A DNA stretch of 64,000 nt from Novosphingobium sp. SG919 (lineage in GTDB: Bacteria; Pseudomonadota; Alphaproteobacteria; Sphingomonadales; Sphingomonadaceae): contig NZ_JABCNG010000004.1 in assembly GCF_012932495.1 (NCBI RefSeq), positions 186,001 through 250,000 on the forward strand, read 5' to 3'. The notes beneath the pieces are model-generated. The model ran no database searches. It had not been told where the DNA came from and was given only the letters and a program-made list of their open reading frames with translations. Shown here in pieces: positions 42,703-50,143 of the stretch (positions are counted from its first letter, which is position 1; each line of letters begins with the position of its first letter). A program made the position numbers and the translations under genes.

Positions 42703-43608
42703 ATGACCTTCCACGCTGCCGTTCTCACGCTTTATCCCGAGATGTTTCCCGGGCCGCTGGGGGTGAGCCTGGCCGGGCGCGCGCTGGGGGAGGGCAAGTG
42801 GACGCTCGATCCCGTGCAGATCCGCGATTTTGCCGCCGACAAACATCGCACGGTGGACGATACGCCGGCCGGGGGCGGGGCGGGCATGGTATTGCGCGTG
42901 GATGTGCTGGCTAAGGCCATCGATCATGCGCGGGGGCTGATGGCGCAAAAGATCCTCCCCGAGGCGGGGAGGGGGACCGCCGACGAAGTCGGTGGTGGAG
43001 GGGTCTCTGCGCCTGACGCGGCGCTTGAGGACGCGAACCCCCTCCACCAGCCTGCGGCTGGTCCCCCTCCCCGTGCCGGGGAGGCCATCCCCGTCATCGC
43101 CATGACGCCGCGTGGGCGTCCGTTGACGCAGGCGCGGGTGCGCGAGCTGGCGGCGGGGCCGGGCGTCATTGTCGTGTGCGGGCGGTTCGAGGGGTTTGAC
43201 GAGCGGATTTTCGAAGGCCGCCAGGTGGAGGAAGTCTCGGTGGGAGACATCATCCTGTCCGGAGGCGAATGCGCGGCGCTGATGCTGCTGGATGCTTGCA
43301 TTCGCCTGCTTCCCGGCGTAATGGGCGCGGCTTCCAGTGGGCATGAAGAGTCGTTCGAAAACGGGCTGCTCGAATATCCCCACTATACCCGCCCCCAGGA
43401 ATGGGAAGGGCGCACGATCCCGCAAGTGCTGCGATCGGGGGATCATGCTAAGATCGCGGAATGGCGGCAACGCCAATCCGAGGATGACACACGGTTACGC
43501 AGGCCGGACCTTTGGGAGCGTCATGTCGACGCTCGGGCCCAGTCTGCCTCTGGCGCGCGGCAAAAAAGTGCAGGACGTTTGAAAAATGAACCTGATTCAG
43601 CAGCTTGA
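42703..43608 (+). CDS. trmD: tRNA (guanine-N1-)-methyltransferase TrmD with repeat-encoded insertion
   Basis: SPOUT methyltransferase that makes m1G37 in tRNA, essential for reading-frame maintenance. Conserved parts: LTLYPEMFPGPLG, DDTPAGGGAGMVLR, the knot segments VIVVCGRFEGFDERI and VGDIILSGGE, and RLLPGVMG. At 301 residues it is about 45 longer than E. coli TrmD (255). The excess maps to residues about 83-128, between GLMAQ and IPVIAMTPRG, and is encoded by an inverted pair of palindromic repeats read in frame without stops. The insertion site is the loop preceding the knot, so the fold can probably tolerate it. The 3-prime end overlaps rplS by 23 bp. Confidence 0.95.
   Translation: MTFHAAVLTLYPEMFPGPLGVSLAGRALGEGKWTLDPVQIRDFAADKHRTVDDTPAGGGAGMVLRVDVLAKAIDHARGLMAQKILPEAGRGTADEVGGGGVSAPDAALEDANPLHQPAAGPPPRAGEAIPVIAMTPRGRPLTQARVRELAAGPGVIVVCGRFEGFDERIFEGRQVEEVSVGDIILSGGECAALMLLDACIRLLPGVMGAASSGHEESFENGLLEYPHYTRPQEWEGRTIPQVLRSGDHAKIAEWRQRQSEDDTRLRRPDLWERHVDARAQSASGARQKSAGRLKNEPDSAA
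42954..43003 (-). repeat. Palindromic repeat unit A inside trmD
   Basis: A 50-bp unit, in inverted orientation to units B and C. Compared with their reverse complement it shares the outer CCTCCCCG, GGGGAGGGGGACC and GGTGGAGGGG blocks. The middle hairpin differs in sequence but is still self-complementary (ACCGCCGAC-GAA-GTCGGTGGT), indicating that the structure rather than the sequence is kept. Confidence 0.88.
43039..43084 (+). repeat. Palindromic repeat unit B inside trmD
   Basis: Exact 46-bp copy of unit C. With unit A it forms a large inverted repeat (42954-43084) with a 35-nt spacer, so the trmD message could fold into a long hairpin. It is translated as part of the LHQPAAGPPPRAGEA stretch. 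Confidence 0.9.
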
Positions 43609-43966
43609 AGCTGAAGCCATCGCCGAATTCAAGGCGAAGAAGTCCATTCCCGAATTCCGCGCCGGCGACACCGTCCGCGTGGGCGTGCGCGTTGTCGAAG
43701 GCGACCGCACCCGTGTTCAGGCTTATGAAGGCGTGGTGATCGCGCGTTCGAACCGTGGCCTGGGCTCGAACTTCACCGTCCGCAAGATCTCGTTCGGCGA
43801 AGGCGTGGAACGCGTGTTCCCGCTCTACTCGCCCAACATCGATTCGATTACCGTCGTCCGTCGGGGCGTGGTGCGTCGTGCGAAGCTGTACTACCTTCGC
43901 GGCCGCACCGGCAAAAGCGCCCGTATTGCTGAACGGCGCGATGTGCGCGCCGGCCAGGAAGGCTGA
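43586..43966 (+). CDS. rplS: 50S ribosomal protein L19 (bL19)
   Basis: Large-subunit protein of 126 residues at the 30S-50S interface. Typical segments: FRAGDTVRVGVRVVEGDRTR, QAYEGVVIAR, GSNFTVRKIS and the C-terminal RVFPLYSPNIDSI. It overlaps the end of trmD by 23 bp; the ribosome site (AGGACG) lies within trmD. Last gene of the operon, closed by a terminator. Confidence 0.97.
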   Translation: MNLIQQLEAEAIAEFKAKKSIPEFRAGDTVRVGVRVVEGDRTRVQAYEGVVIARSNRGLGSNFTVRKISFGEGVERVFPLYSPNIDSITVVRRGVVRRAKLYYLRGRTGKSARIAERRDVRAGQEG

Positions 43967-44001
43967 GAAGCCACCGCCGCGACACGGAAATGACCGTAGA
44001 A

Positions 44002-44035
44002 AGGCGTCCTGGCATACCCGCCAGGGCGCCTTTTT
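44002..44035 (+). terminator. Terminator after rplS
   Basis: Stem AAGGCG-CCTGGC with GCCAGG-CGCCTT (one T/G interruption), five-base loop and five T. Ends the rpsP-rplS operon. Confidence 0.88.
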
Positions 44036-44059
44036 GCTTATCGGGAACAGCCTCTTGCC

Positions 44060-46336
44060 ATGCGTTTTCGTCTTCTGCTGCTTTCCGGCGCGCTTGCCTG
44101 CGCGCCCGCTTTCGCTCCGTCCGCGCTGGCCGGGGATGCGCCCGTGACCGGTAGCGTGGCCCGCCAGGCCGCCCCGCTCACGCTGGAGCGCGTCTTTGCC
44201 AGCCCGTCGCTCAACGGGCCGACCCCGCGCGGCGTGCAGCTTTCGCCCGATGGGCGCTATCTCACGCTGCTCAAGAACCGCGCCGACGATCGCGAGCGGT
44301 TCGACTTGTGGGGGTTCGATCGCAAGACGGCCAAGTGGTCGATGCTGGTCGATTCGCTCAAGCTGTCTTCGGGCCGTGTGCTGAGCGAAGCGGAGAAGAT
44401 GCAGCGCGAGCGCCAGCGCATCGGCGACCTGAAGGGCATCGTCAGCTATGACTGGGCGAGCGACAGCAAGGCCGTGCTGGTGCCCTTGGATGGCGATCTG
44501 CTGTTGGCCGGCCTCGATGGCACGGTGCGCAAGATCGCCGGCACGACCGGCGGGGAATTGAACCCTCGCCTGGGCCCTGAAGGGCAGAGCATTGCTTTCG
44601 TACGCGATCGTCGCTTGTGGGTGGCCCCGGTCGACGGCAAGAGCGCCCCGCGCGCGATCAGCCCCGAGGAAACGGCAGACACCGTGCACTGGGGCGAGGC
44701 GGAGTTCGTGGCCCAGGAAGAACTGGCGCGGATGAACGGCTTCTGGTGGGCGCCCGATGAAAAGCGCCTGGCGGTGGAACGCTTCGACGAGGCAGCGGTG
44801 GGCGTGGTGACGCGCGCGGCGATCGGCGCGGATGGCACGCGCACGTTCGACCAGCGCTATCCGGCGGCCGGCGGCGCCAATGCCGATGTTTCGCTGTGGC
44901 TGATGGATGCCGATGGCAACCACCGCGTGGCTGTGGACCTGGGCAGCGACAAGGACATCTATCTTGGCCGGGTGGACTGGGCACGCGATGGCAAGACGCT
45001 CTATGTCCAGCGGCTGGACCGCGCGCAGACCCGGCTCGACATGCTGGCGGTGGACCCGGCGACGGGCAAGGCGCGTGTTCTCTTTACCGAGCAGGCGCGC
45101 GAGAAGAGCTGGATCAACCTGTCGAGCAACTATCGTTTCCTCGATGACGGCAGCCTGATCTGGTGGTCGGAACGCGATGGCTTTGGCCATCTCTACCGCT
45201 TCAAGCCAAACGGCGGCGATGCCCAGTGGCAGCAACTGACCAAGGGCGACTGGGCCGTGACCGACCTGGTCGGCGTTGACCAGAAGGCTGGCCGCGTGGT
45301 GTTTGCCGCTACCCGCGACGATGTGCTGGCCGGCCAGGTCTATGCCCTCTCGCTCAAGGCGCCCGACAAGATCGAGCGGCTGACCGATGCGGCGTTCGAC
45401 AACAAGGCGAGCATGGACAGCAAGGGCCAGACCCTGATCGTGACGCGCAGCGCCGATGCGCAGCCGCCGCAATCCTATCTGGCCGATGCCACGGGCAAGC
45501 GCCTGGCCTGGATCGAGGAAAACAAGGTGGACGCGGGCCACCCCTATGCGCCGTATCTGGCCGCGCATCGCCCGGCCACGTTCGGCACGATTGCCGCGGC
45601 CGATGGCACGCCGTTGCACTACATGATGATCACCCCGCCGCTGGTGCCGGGCAAGCGCTATCCGGTGTTCACCTATCACTATGGCGGCCCCACGGCCAAT
45701 GTGGTGCACAAGGGTTGGCAGGGCGCCTTGGCCCAGGCGATCGTGGCCAAGGGCTATATCTACTTCGCGCTGGACAATCGCGGATCGGAAAACCGCGGCG
45801 TCGATTTCGCCAGCGCGATCTGGCACGCCATGGGCACGGTGGAAGTGGAAGACCAGCTGGCCGGGGCGCAGTGGTTGAAAACGCAGCCCTATGTCGATCC
45901 CAAGCGGGTCAGCACGTTTGGCTGGTCCTATGGCGGCTACATGACGGTCAAGATGCTCGAAGCGCATCCCGGCGTCTGGGCGGCGGGCATCGCGGTGGCG
46001 CCGGTGACCAAGTGGGAACTGTACGACACCGCCTACACCGAGCGCTACCTGGGCAATCCCAAGCAGGTGCCGGAGGTCTACAAGGCCGCCGGCGCGCTGG
46101 AGCGGACCGGGCAGATCCGTGATCCGCTGCTGCTGGTGCACGGGATGGCCGACGACAACGTCGTGTTCGAGAACAGCTCTGCCCTCATCGCCAAGATGCA
46201 GGGCGAGGCGGTGCCGTTCGAGATGATGCTCTATCCCGGCTACACCCACCGCATCAGCGGCCCCAAGGTGAGCCAGCATCTCTATGAAACGATGTTCCGC
46301 TTCCTCGATCGCAACGGGGCGGGCGCCGGCAAATAA
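44060..46336 (+). CDS. S9B dipeptidyl-peptidase IV-like serine peptidase
   Basis: Secreted (signal peptide to about residue 24) prolyl-specific dipeptidyl aminopeptidase, 758 residues. The N-terminal beta-propeller includes the double-Glu motif AQEEL that anchors the substrate N-terminus in DPP IV enzymes. The alpha/beta hydrolase domain has the triad Ser623 (GWSYGGYM), Asp698 (HGMADDNV) and His730 (GYTHRI). It is alone between the rplS terminator and asd. A role in periplasmic peptide scavenging is inferred; the family call is firm. Confidence 0.93.
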   Translation: MRFRLLLLSGALACAPAFAPSALAGDAPVTGSVARQAAPLTLERVFASPSLNGPTPRGVQLSPDGRYLTLLKNRADDRERFDLWGFDRKTAKWSMLVDSLKLSSGRVLSEAEKMQRERQRIGDLKGIVSYDWASDSKAVLVPLDGDLLLAGLDGTVRKIAGTTGGELNPRLGPEGQSIAFVRDRRLWVAPVDGKSAPRAISPEETADTVHWGEAEFVAQEELARMNGFWWAPDEKRLAVERFDEAAVGVVTRAAIGADGTRTFDQRYPAAGGANADVSLWLMDADGNHRVAVDLGSDKDIYLGRVDWARDGKTLYVQRLDRAQTRLDMLAVDPATGKARVLFTEQAREKSWINLSSNYRFLDDGSLIWWSERDGFGHLYRFKPNGGDAQWQQLTKGDWAVTDLVGVDQKAGRVVFAATRDDVLAGQVYALSLKAPDKIERLTDAAFDNKASMDSKGQTLIVTRSADAQPPQSYLADATGKRLAWIEENKVDAGHPYAPYLAAHRPATFGTIAAADGTPLHYMMITPPLVPGKRYPVFTYHYGGPTANVVHKGWQGALAQAIVAKGYIYFALDNRGSENRGVDFASAIWHAMGTVEVEDQLAGAQWLKTQPYVDPKRVSTFGWSYGGYMTVKMLEAHPGVWAAGIAVAPVTKWELYDTAYTERYLGNPKQVPEVYKAAGALERTGQIRDPLLLVHGMADDNVVFENSSALIAKMQGEAVPFEMMLYPGYTHRISGPKVSQHLYETMFRFLDRNGAGAGK

Positions 46337-46434
46337 GACGTTTGGGGGGCACAAGCCCCTTTCGCTTGGCTGGTTGGAACCAGCCGCTAAGGAACGGGCG
46401 CGCGCAAGGCGCCCGCAAGGGAGTGTAAGTTACC

Positions 46435-47460
46435 ATGGGTTATCGGGTTGTAGTGGTGGGTGCGACGGGCAATGTCGGCCGCGAGATGCTCAACATCCTG
46501 GCCGAGCGCGAATTCCCGATCGACGAGATCGCGGCGCTGGCTTCCTCGCGCTCGCACGGCATCGAGATTGATTTTGGTGAAACCGGCAAGAAGCTCAAGG
46601 TTCAGAACGTCGAGCATTTCGACTTCACCGGCTGGGACATCGCGCTGTTCGCCGCCGGTTCCGCGCCGACCAAGATCTATGCGCCCAAGGCCGCTTCGCA
46701 GGGCTGCGTGGTGATCGACAACTCGTCGCTCTATCGCATGGACCCGGACGTGCCGCTGGTGGTGCCCGAAGTGAACCCCGATGCGATCGACGGCTACAAG
46801 GCGCGCAACATCATCGCCAATCCCAACTGCTCCACCGCGCAGATGGTCGTGGCGCTCAAGCCGCTGCACGACAAGGCCAAGATCAAGCGCGTGGTCGTGG
46901 CTACCTACCAGTCCGTTTCGGGCGCTGGCAAGGAAGGCATGGACGAGCTGTTCGAACAGAGCCGCGCGATCTTCGTGGGTGACCAGGTGGAACCCAAGAA
47001 GTTCACCAAGCAGATCGCGTTCAACGTGATCCCGCACATCGACAGCTTCCTGGACGACGGTTCGACCAAGGAAGAGTGGAAGATGGTGGCCGAAACCAAG
47101 AAGATCCTCGATCCCAAGGTGAAGGTGACCGCGACCTGCGTGCGCGTGCCCGTATTCATTGGCCATTCCGAAGCCATCAACCTGGAATTCGAGGAAGAAA
47201 TCACGGCCATCGAAGCCCAGGACATCCTGCGCGAGGCGCCGGGCGTGATGCTGGTGGATAAGCGCGAAAACGGCGGTTACGTCACTCCGGTGGAATGCGT
47301 GGGCGACTACGCCACCTATGTCTCGCGCGTGCGTGAAGATCCGACCGTGGACAGCGGCCTCTCGCTGTGGTGCGTGTCGGACAACCTGCGCAAGGGCGCC
47401 GCGCTCAATGCCGTGCAGATTGCCGAACTGCTGGGCCGCCGGCACCTGAAGAAGGGCTGA
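46435..47460 (+). CDS. asd: Aspartate-semialdehyde dehydrogenase
   Basis: NADPH-dependent enzyme for lysine, methionine, threonine and diaminopimelate synthesis. Rossmann motif VVGATGNVGREM, catalytic Cys132 in NPNCSTAQM, and a GHSEAI segment with the active-site His. Length 341 residues, type typical of Gram-negative and Gram-positive short Asd. A plain ribosome site (AAGGGAG) is present. It makes the precursor used further down the pathway by DapF. Confidence 0.97.
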   Translation: MGYRVVVVGATGNVGREMLNILAEREFPIDEIAALASSRSHGIEIDFGETGKKLKVQNVEHFDFTGWDIALFAAGSAPTKIYAPKAASQGCVVIDNSSLYRMDPDVPLVVPEVNPDAIDGYKARNIIANPNCSTAQMVVALKPLHDKAKIKRVVVATYQSVSGAGKEGMDELFEQSRAIFVGDQVEPKKFTKQIAFNVIPHIDSFLDDGSTKEEWKMVAETKKILDPKVKVTATCVRVPVFIGHSEAINLEFEEEITAIEAQDILREAPGVMLVDKRENGGYVTPVECVGDYATYVSRVREDPTVDSGLSLWCVSDNLRKGAALNAVQIAELLGRRHLKKG

Positions 47461-47485
47461 GCGAGCCGGCTATAGCGGCCGCATG

Positions 47486-47528
47486 AAAAAGGCCCCGGTA
47501 TTCCGCTCGGGAATACCGGGGCCTTTTT
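47486..47528. terminator. Bidirectional terminator after asd
   Basis: Perfect 19-bp stem (47486-47504 with 47510-47528) with a GCTCG loop and A/T runs on both sides. Serves asd and the convergent Ala-rich protein gene. Confidence 0.95.
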
Positions 47529-47546
47529 GTGGGCGTGCCGCGCGTG

Positions 47547-48209
47547 TTATTGCGTGATGCGCGTGGTCGTGGTCACCGTGCCGGCGGCCGAAGCCGTGCG
47601 CACCGGGGTGTGGGTGGTGCGCCGCGCGACCTTCTTGACCGTGACCTTCTTCACCGGCGCGCGGGCAGCGCCCTGCGTGGTGACGGTGGTTTCCACGGTG
47701 GCCGGGGCGGGCTGCGGCGTGGTCATCGCCACGGCTGCGGCCTGGCGGGCGGCAGCCGCGTCAGCCGCCGAAGACTGCGCGGCAGCGGTGGCAACGTCGG
47801 CGCGCGCGTTGGCGGCATCGGCCTGGTTCTGCGCGGCCTGGGCTTGGGCCTGGGCATCGGCGACGGCGGCGGCCGACTGGCGATCGGCCATTTCGGCCTT
47901 GTGCTTCTGCATCATGCCGATCGCGGTGTCGGCGAGCGCGGAGGCGTGGATCGCATCATCGATGGCTTCGGGCTTGTGCCCGGCCGAAAGGTTTTCCTGG
48001 GCATGGGCCAGCGCGGCCTTGGCCTGGGCGGTTTCGCCCGGGCGGAACTCGGCCGTGCCGAGCTGCTCGGCCGTGTCGATCTTGGCCTGGGCCGCGGCGA
48101 TCGCCTGGCGGGCGCGCTCGGCCTTGCCGGCGGCGTGGGCGGGGGCCGAAAAGCCGGCAATCATGGCAGTGGCCGCCAGCAGCGGCAGGGTGATCTTGGT
48201 CTTGCTCAT
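47547..48209 (-). CDS. Ala/Gln-rich secreted protein (DUF4398-like)
   Basis: A 220-residue exported protein. Signal peptide with cleavage after AHA (about residue 26), then an amphipathic helical domain (about 28-130) with the pattern A-x-A-L-x-x-A-Q-E-N-L, reminiscent of the DUF4398 family. A long Ala/Gln helix (120-165) and a basic Thr/Val-rich tail follow. Probably a periplasmic coiled coil. ATG 48209. The antisense frame looks Gly-rich and long but is a GC shadow. Function unknown. Confidence 0.72.
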   Translation of the reverse strand: MSKTKITLPLLAATAMIAGFSAPAHAAGKAERARQAIAAAQAKIDTAEQLGTAEFRPGETAQAKAALAHAQENLSAGHKPEAIDDAIHASALADTAIGMMQKHKAEMADRQSAAAVADAQAQAQAAQNQADAANARADVATAAAQSSAADAAAARQAAAVAMTTPQPAPATVETTVTTQGAARAPVKKVTVKKVARRTTHTPVRTASAAGTVTTTTRITQ

Positions 48210-48520
48210 CGAACGAACTCCACAATCGGAGGGTGGATAGCGGATGGCCGCATGCGGCCGTGTTGGCGGGGGAACCGCAGGTGCGCGGCTTGCGTTCCGC
48301 AGAGCTTTCGCTTTGTCGCCAAAGCCGTGCACCTTGGCGCGATGGTGTGCCCAGACTGCGGCGAAGCGAGCGGGGCGGGGTTGCGTATCGCCCGCGCGAA
48401 AGAAAGAATGCCAAGTCTCAAAGTAGAGATTGGGGCGCCAGGCATTGCCGAGATGCCCCCCACGCCAGTATGGCCGCCGATCAAGGGCCACGTTGGTCCT
48501 AGTACCTTGTCGGAGGGACA
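48210..48520 (+). promoter_or_regulatory. Intergenic region and possible structured leader of the TauE-like gene
   Basis: A 311-bp divergent gap without a supported gene. Just before the ribosome site a hairpin can form: CCGA-T-CAAGG (48477-48486) with CCTTGTCGG (48505-48513), enclosing GCCA/TGGT. The 3-prime arm abuts the AGGGA Shine-Dalgarno, so it might control translation. I do not recognise a known riboswitch class. Confidence 0.35.
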
Positions 48521-49306
48521 ATGCTGGAACACTTCGATGCCCTGCACGCGGTTGCCGGCCTGTTGGTGGGCATTCTCGTGGGCCTGACAGGTGTTGGCGG
48601 TGGATCGCTGATGACGCCGATCCTGGTGCTGATCTTCGGGATCAATCCAGGTACGGCCGTGGGCACCGACTTGCTGTTCGCCTCGCTGACCAAAGTCGTC
48701 GGTTCGGCCGTGCACGGCAAGCGTGACAGCGTGGACTGGCGCATCGTCGGGCGCCTGGCCATGGGCAGCGTGCCCGCAGCGGTCGTCACGCTGTTGGTCA
48801 TTTCCAGCTGGGGCAGGCCGCCCGCTTCGGCCAGCAAGATCATGCTCCTCGTGCTGGGCGTGATGCTGATCCTCACCTCGCTCGCCACGCTGTTTCAAAA
48901 GCAGATTGCCGCCTTTGCGCAACGCAACGAAAGCGAAGGTGCCGCCGCGGCACGGGCGCCGTGGGCCACTGTGCTGCTGGGCGTGCTGCTGGGCGTGGCA
49001 GTCACATTGTCTTCGGTAGGGGCAGGGGCGATCGGGGTGACCGCGCTGCTGCTGCTCTATCCCGGCCTGCGTATCGCGCGCATCGTGGGCAGTGACATTG
49101 CCCATGCCGTGCCGCTGACGCTGGTGGCCGGCTTTGGCCACTGGATCATCGGTGACGTGAACCTGCTGCTGCTGGGTGCACTGCTGCTTGGTTCCATCCC
49201 CGGCGTTATCATCGGCAGCCTGTTGTCCACCCGCGCGCCCGATCGTATCCTGCGCCCGGCGCTGGCCGCCGTTCTGCTGGTATCGGGAATCAAGTTGCTG
49301 AGCTGA
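48521..49306 (+). CDS. TauE/SafE family sulfite/sulfonate exporter-like permease
   Basis: Inner-membrane permease of 261 residues and about eight helices, with the duplicated half pattern of the TauE/SafE family. The N-terminal half has GILVGLTGVGGGSLMTPIL and GTDLLFASLTK, and the second half has VGSDIAHAVPLTLVAG. Members export sulfite, sulfoacetate or other anions; the substrate cannot be told. It overlaps the following hydrolase gene by one base. Confidence 0.9.
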   Translation: MLEHFDALHAVAGLLVGILVGLTGVGGGSLMTPILVLIFGINPGTAVGTDLLFASLTKVVGSAVHGKRDSVDWRIVGRLAMGSVPAAVVTLLVISSWGRPPASASKIMLLVLGVMLILTSLATLFQKQIAAFAQRNESEGAAAARAPWATVLLGVLLGVAVTLSSVGAGAIGVTALLLLYPGLRIARIVGSDIAHAVPLTLVAGFGHWIIGDVNLLLLGALLLGSIPGVIIGSLLSTRAPDRILRPALAAVLLVSGIKLLS

Positions 49307-50064
49307 TGGATACGAAGACGACGTTTTACCAAGGGTTTGGCGGCACGAGCCTGGCGCTGCACGAACTGGGCGAAGGCCGCCCGGTCATCCTGCTGCACGG
49401 CCTGTTTTCCTCGGCCCAGGTCAACTGGATCAAGTTCGGCACGGCGGCGCAACTGGCCGCAGCGGGGTTTCGCTGCCTGATGCCCGATCTGCGCGCGCAT
49501 GGGCAAAGTGCCGCGCCGCATGAAGCAGAAGCCTATCCGCCCGATGTGCTGGCGCGCGATGTGGCGGCGCTGGTCGATGGCTTGGGCCTGGAAGACTTCG
49601 ATCTCGTCGGCTTTTCGCTGGGCGCGCGCACCGCGGCGCGCAGCGTGATCGCCGGTCTTGCCCCGCGCAAGCTTGTCCTGGCGGGCATGGGGCTGGAAGG
49701 GCTGGCCGGATGGAACCAGCGCCTGGCCTTTTTCCGCAAGGTGATCGATGGCTTCGGCACGTTCCGCCACGGCGATCCGGAATATCTGTCGCAGCAGTTC
49801 CTGAAAACCAGCGGGGTGGATCGCGTGGCGGTGCGCCAGTTGATCGGCGCGATGGAAGACACCGACCCGGCCGCACTGGTGGCGATCGCCATGCCCACGC
49901 TGGTGCTGTGCGGCGATCAGGACAACGACAACGGCAGTGCCGACAAGCTGGCGCAGGCGCTGCCCAATGCCCGCCGCGCGACGATCCCCGGCACGCACAT
50001 GGGCTGCGTCACCCGGCCTGAACTGGGCGCGGAACTGGTTTCATTCCTCACCACTTCGGCTTGA
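49306..50064 (+). CDS. Alpha/beta hydrolase
   Basis: A 252-residue alpha/beta-fold hydrolase. Oxyanion-hole LLHGLFSS, nucleophile Ser104 in GFSLGAR, acid in LCGDQDND and catalytic His in GTHMGCV. There is no signal peptide, so it is cytoplasmic. Translationally coupled to the TauE-like permease (TGATG). Esterase or lyase substrate unknown; coupling to a small-anion exporter suggests a shared catabolic context, which is only an inference. Confidence 0.88.
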   Translation: MDTKTTFYQGFGGTSLALHELGEGRPVILLHGLFSSAQVNWIKFGTAAQLAAAGFRCLMPDLRAHGQSAAPHEAEAYPPDVLARDVAALVDGLGLEDFDLVGFSLGARTAARSVIAGLAPRKLVLAGMGLEGLAGWNQRLAFFRKVIDGFGTFRHGDPEYLSQQFLKTSGVDRVAVRQLIGAMEDTDPAALVAIAMPTLVLCGDQDNDNGSADKLAQALPNARRATIPGTHMGCVTRPELGAELVSFLTTSA

Positions 50065-50143
50065 CCTGAGGGCATTTGGGCGGCACCCCATGGCGCATGG
50101 CCGGGCGGCAAGCCCGCCCACCCCTGCAGGGAGTGCCCCATTC

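Noticed and set aside
42954..43084. Insertion in TrmD considered as an intein
   Set aside because: Only about 45 residues and no splicing motifs; the DNA is clearly a palindromic repeat pair.
43448..46354. Long minus-strand frame opposite rplS and the DPP IV-like peptidase
   Set aside because: Antisense to genes with complete catalytic motifs; no domain of its own.
47529..48587. Gly-rich plus-strand frame opposite the Ala-rich secreted protein
   Set aside because: It mirrors the Ala-rich codons of the minus-strand gene, which has a proper signal peptide and start.
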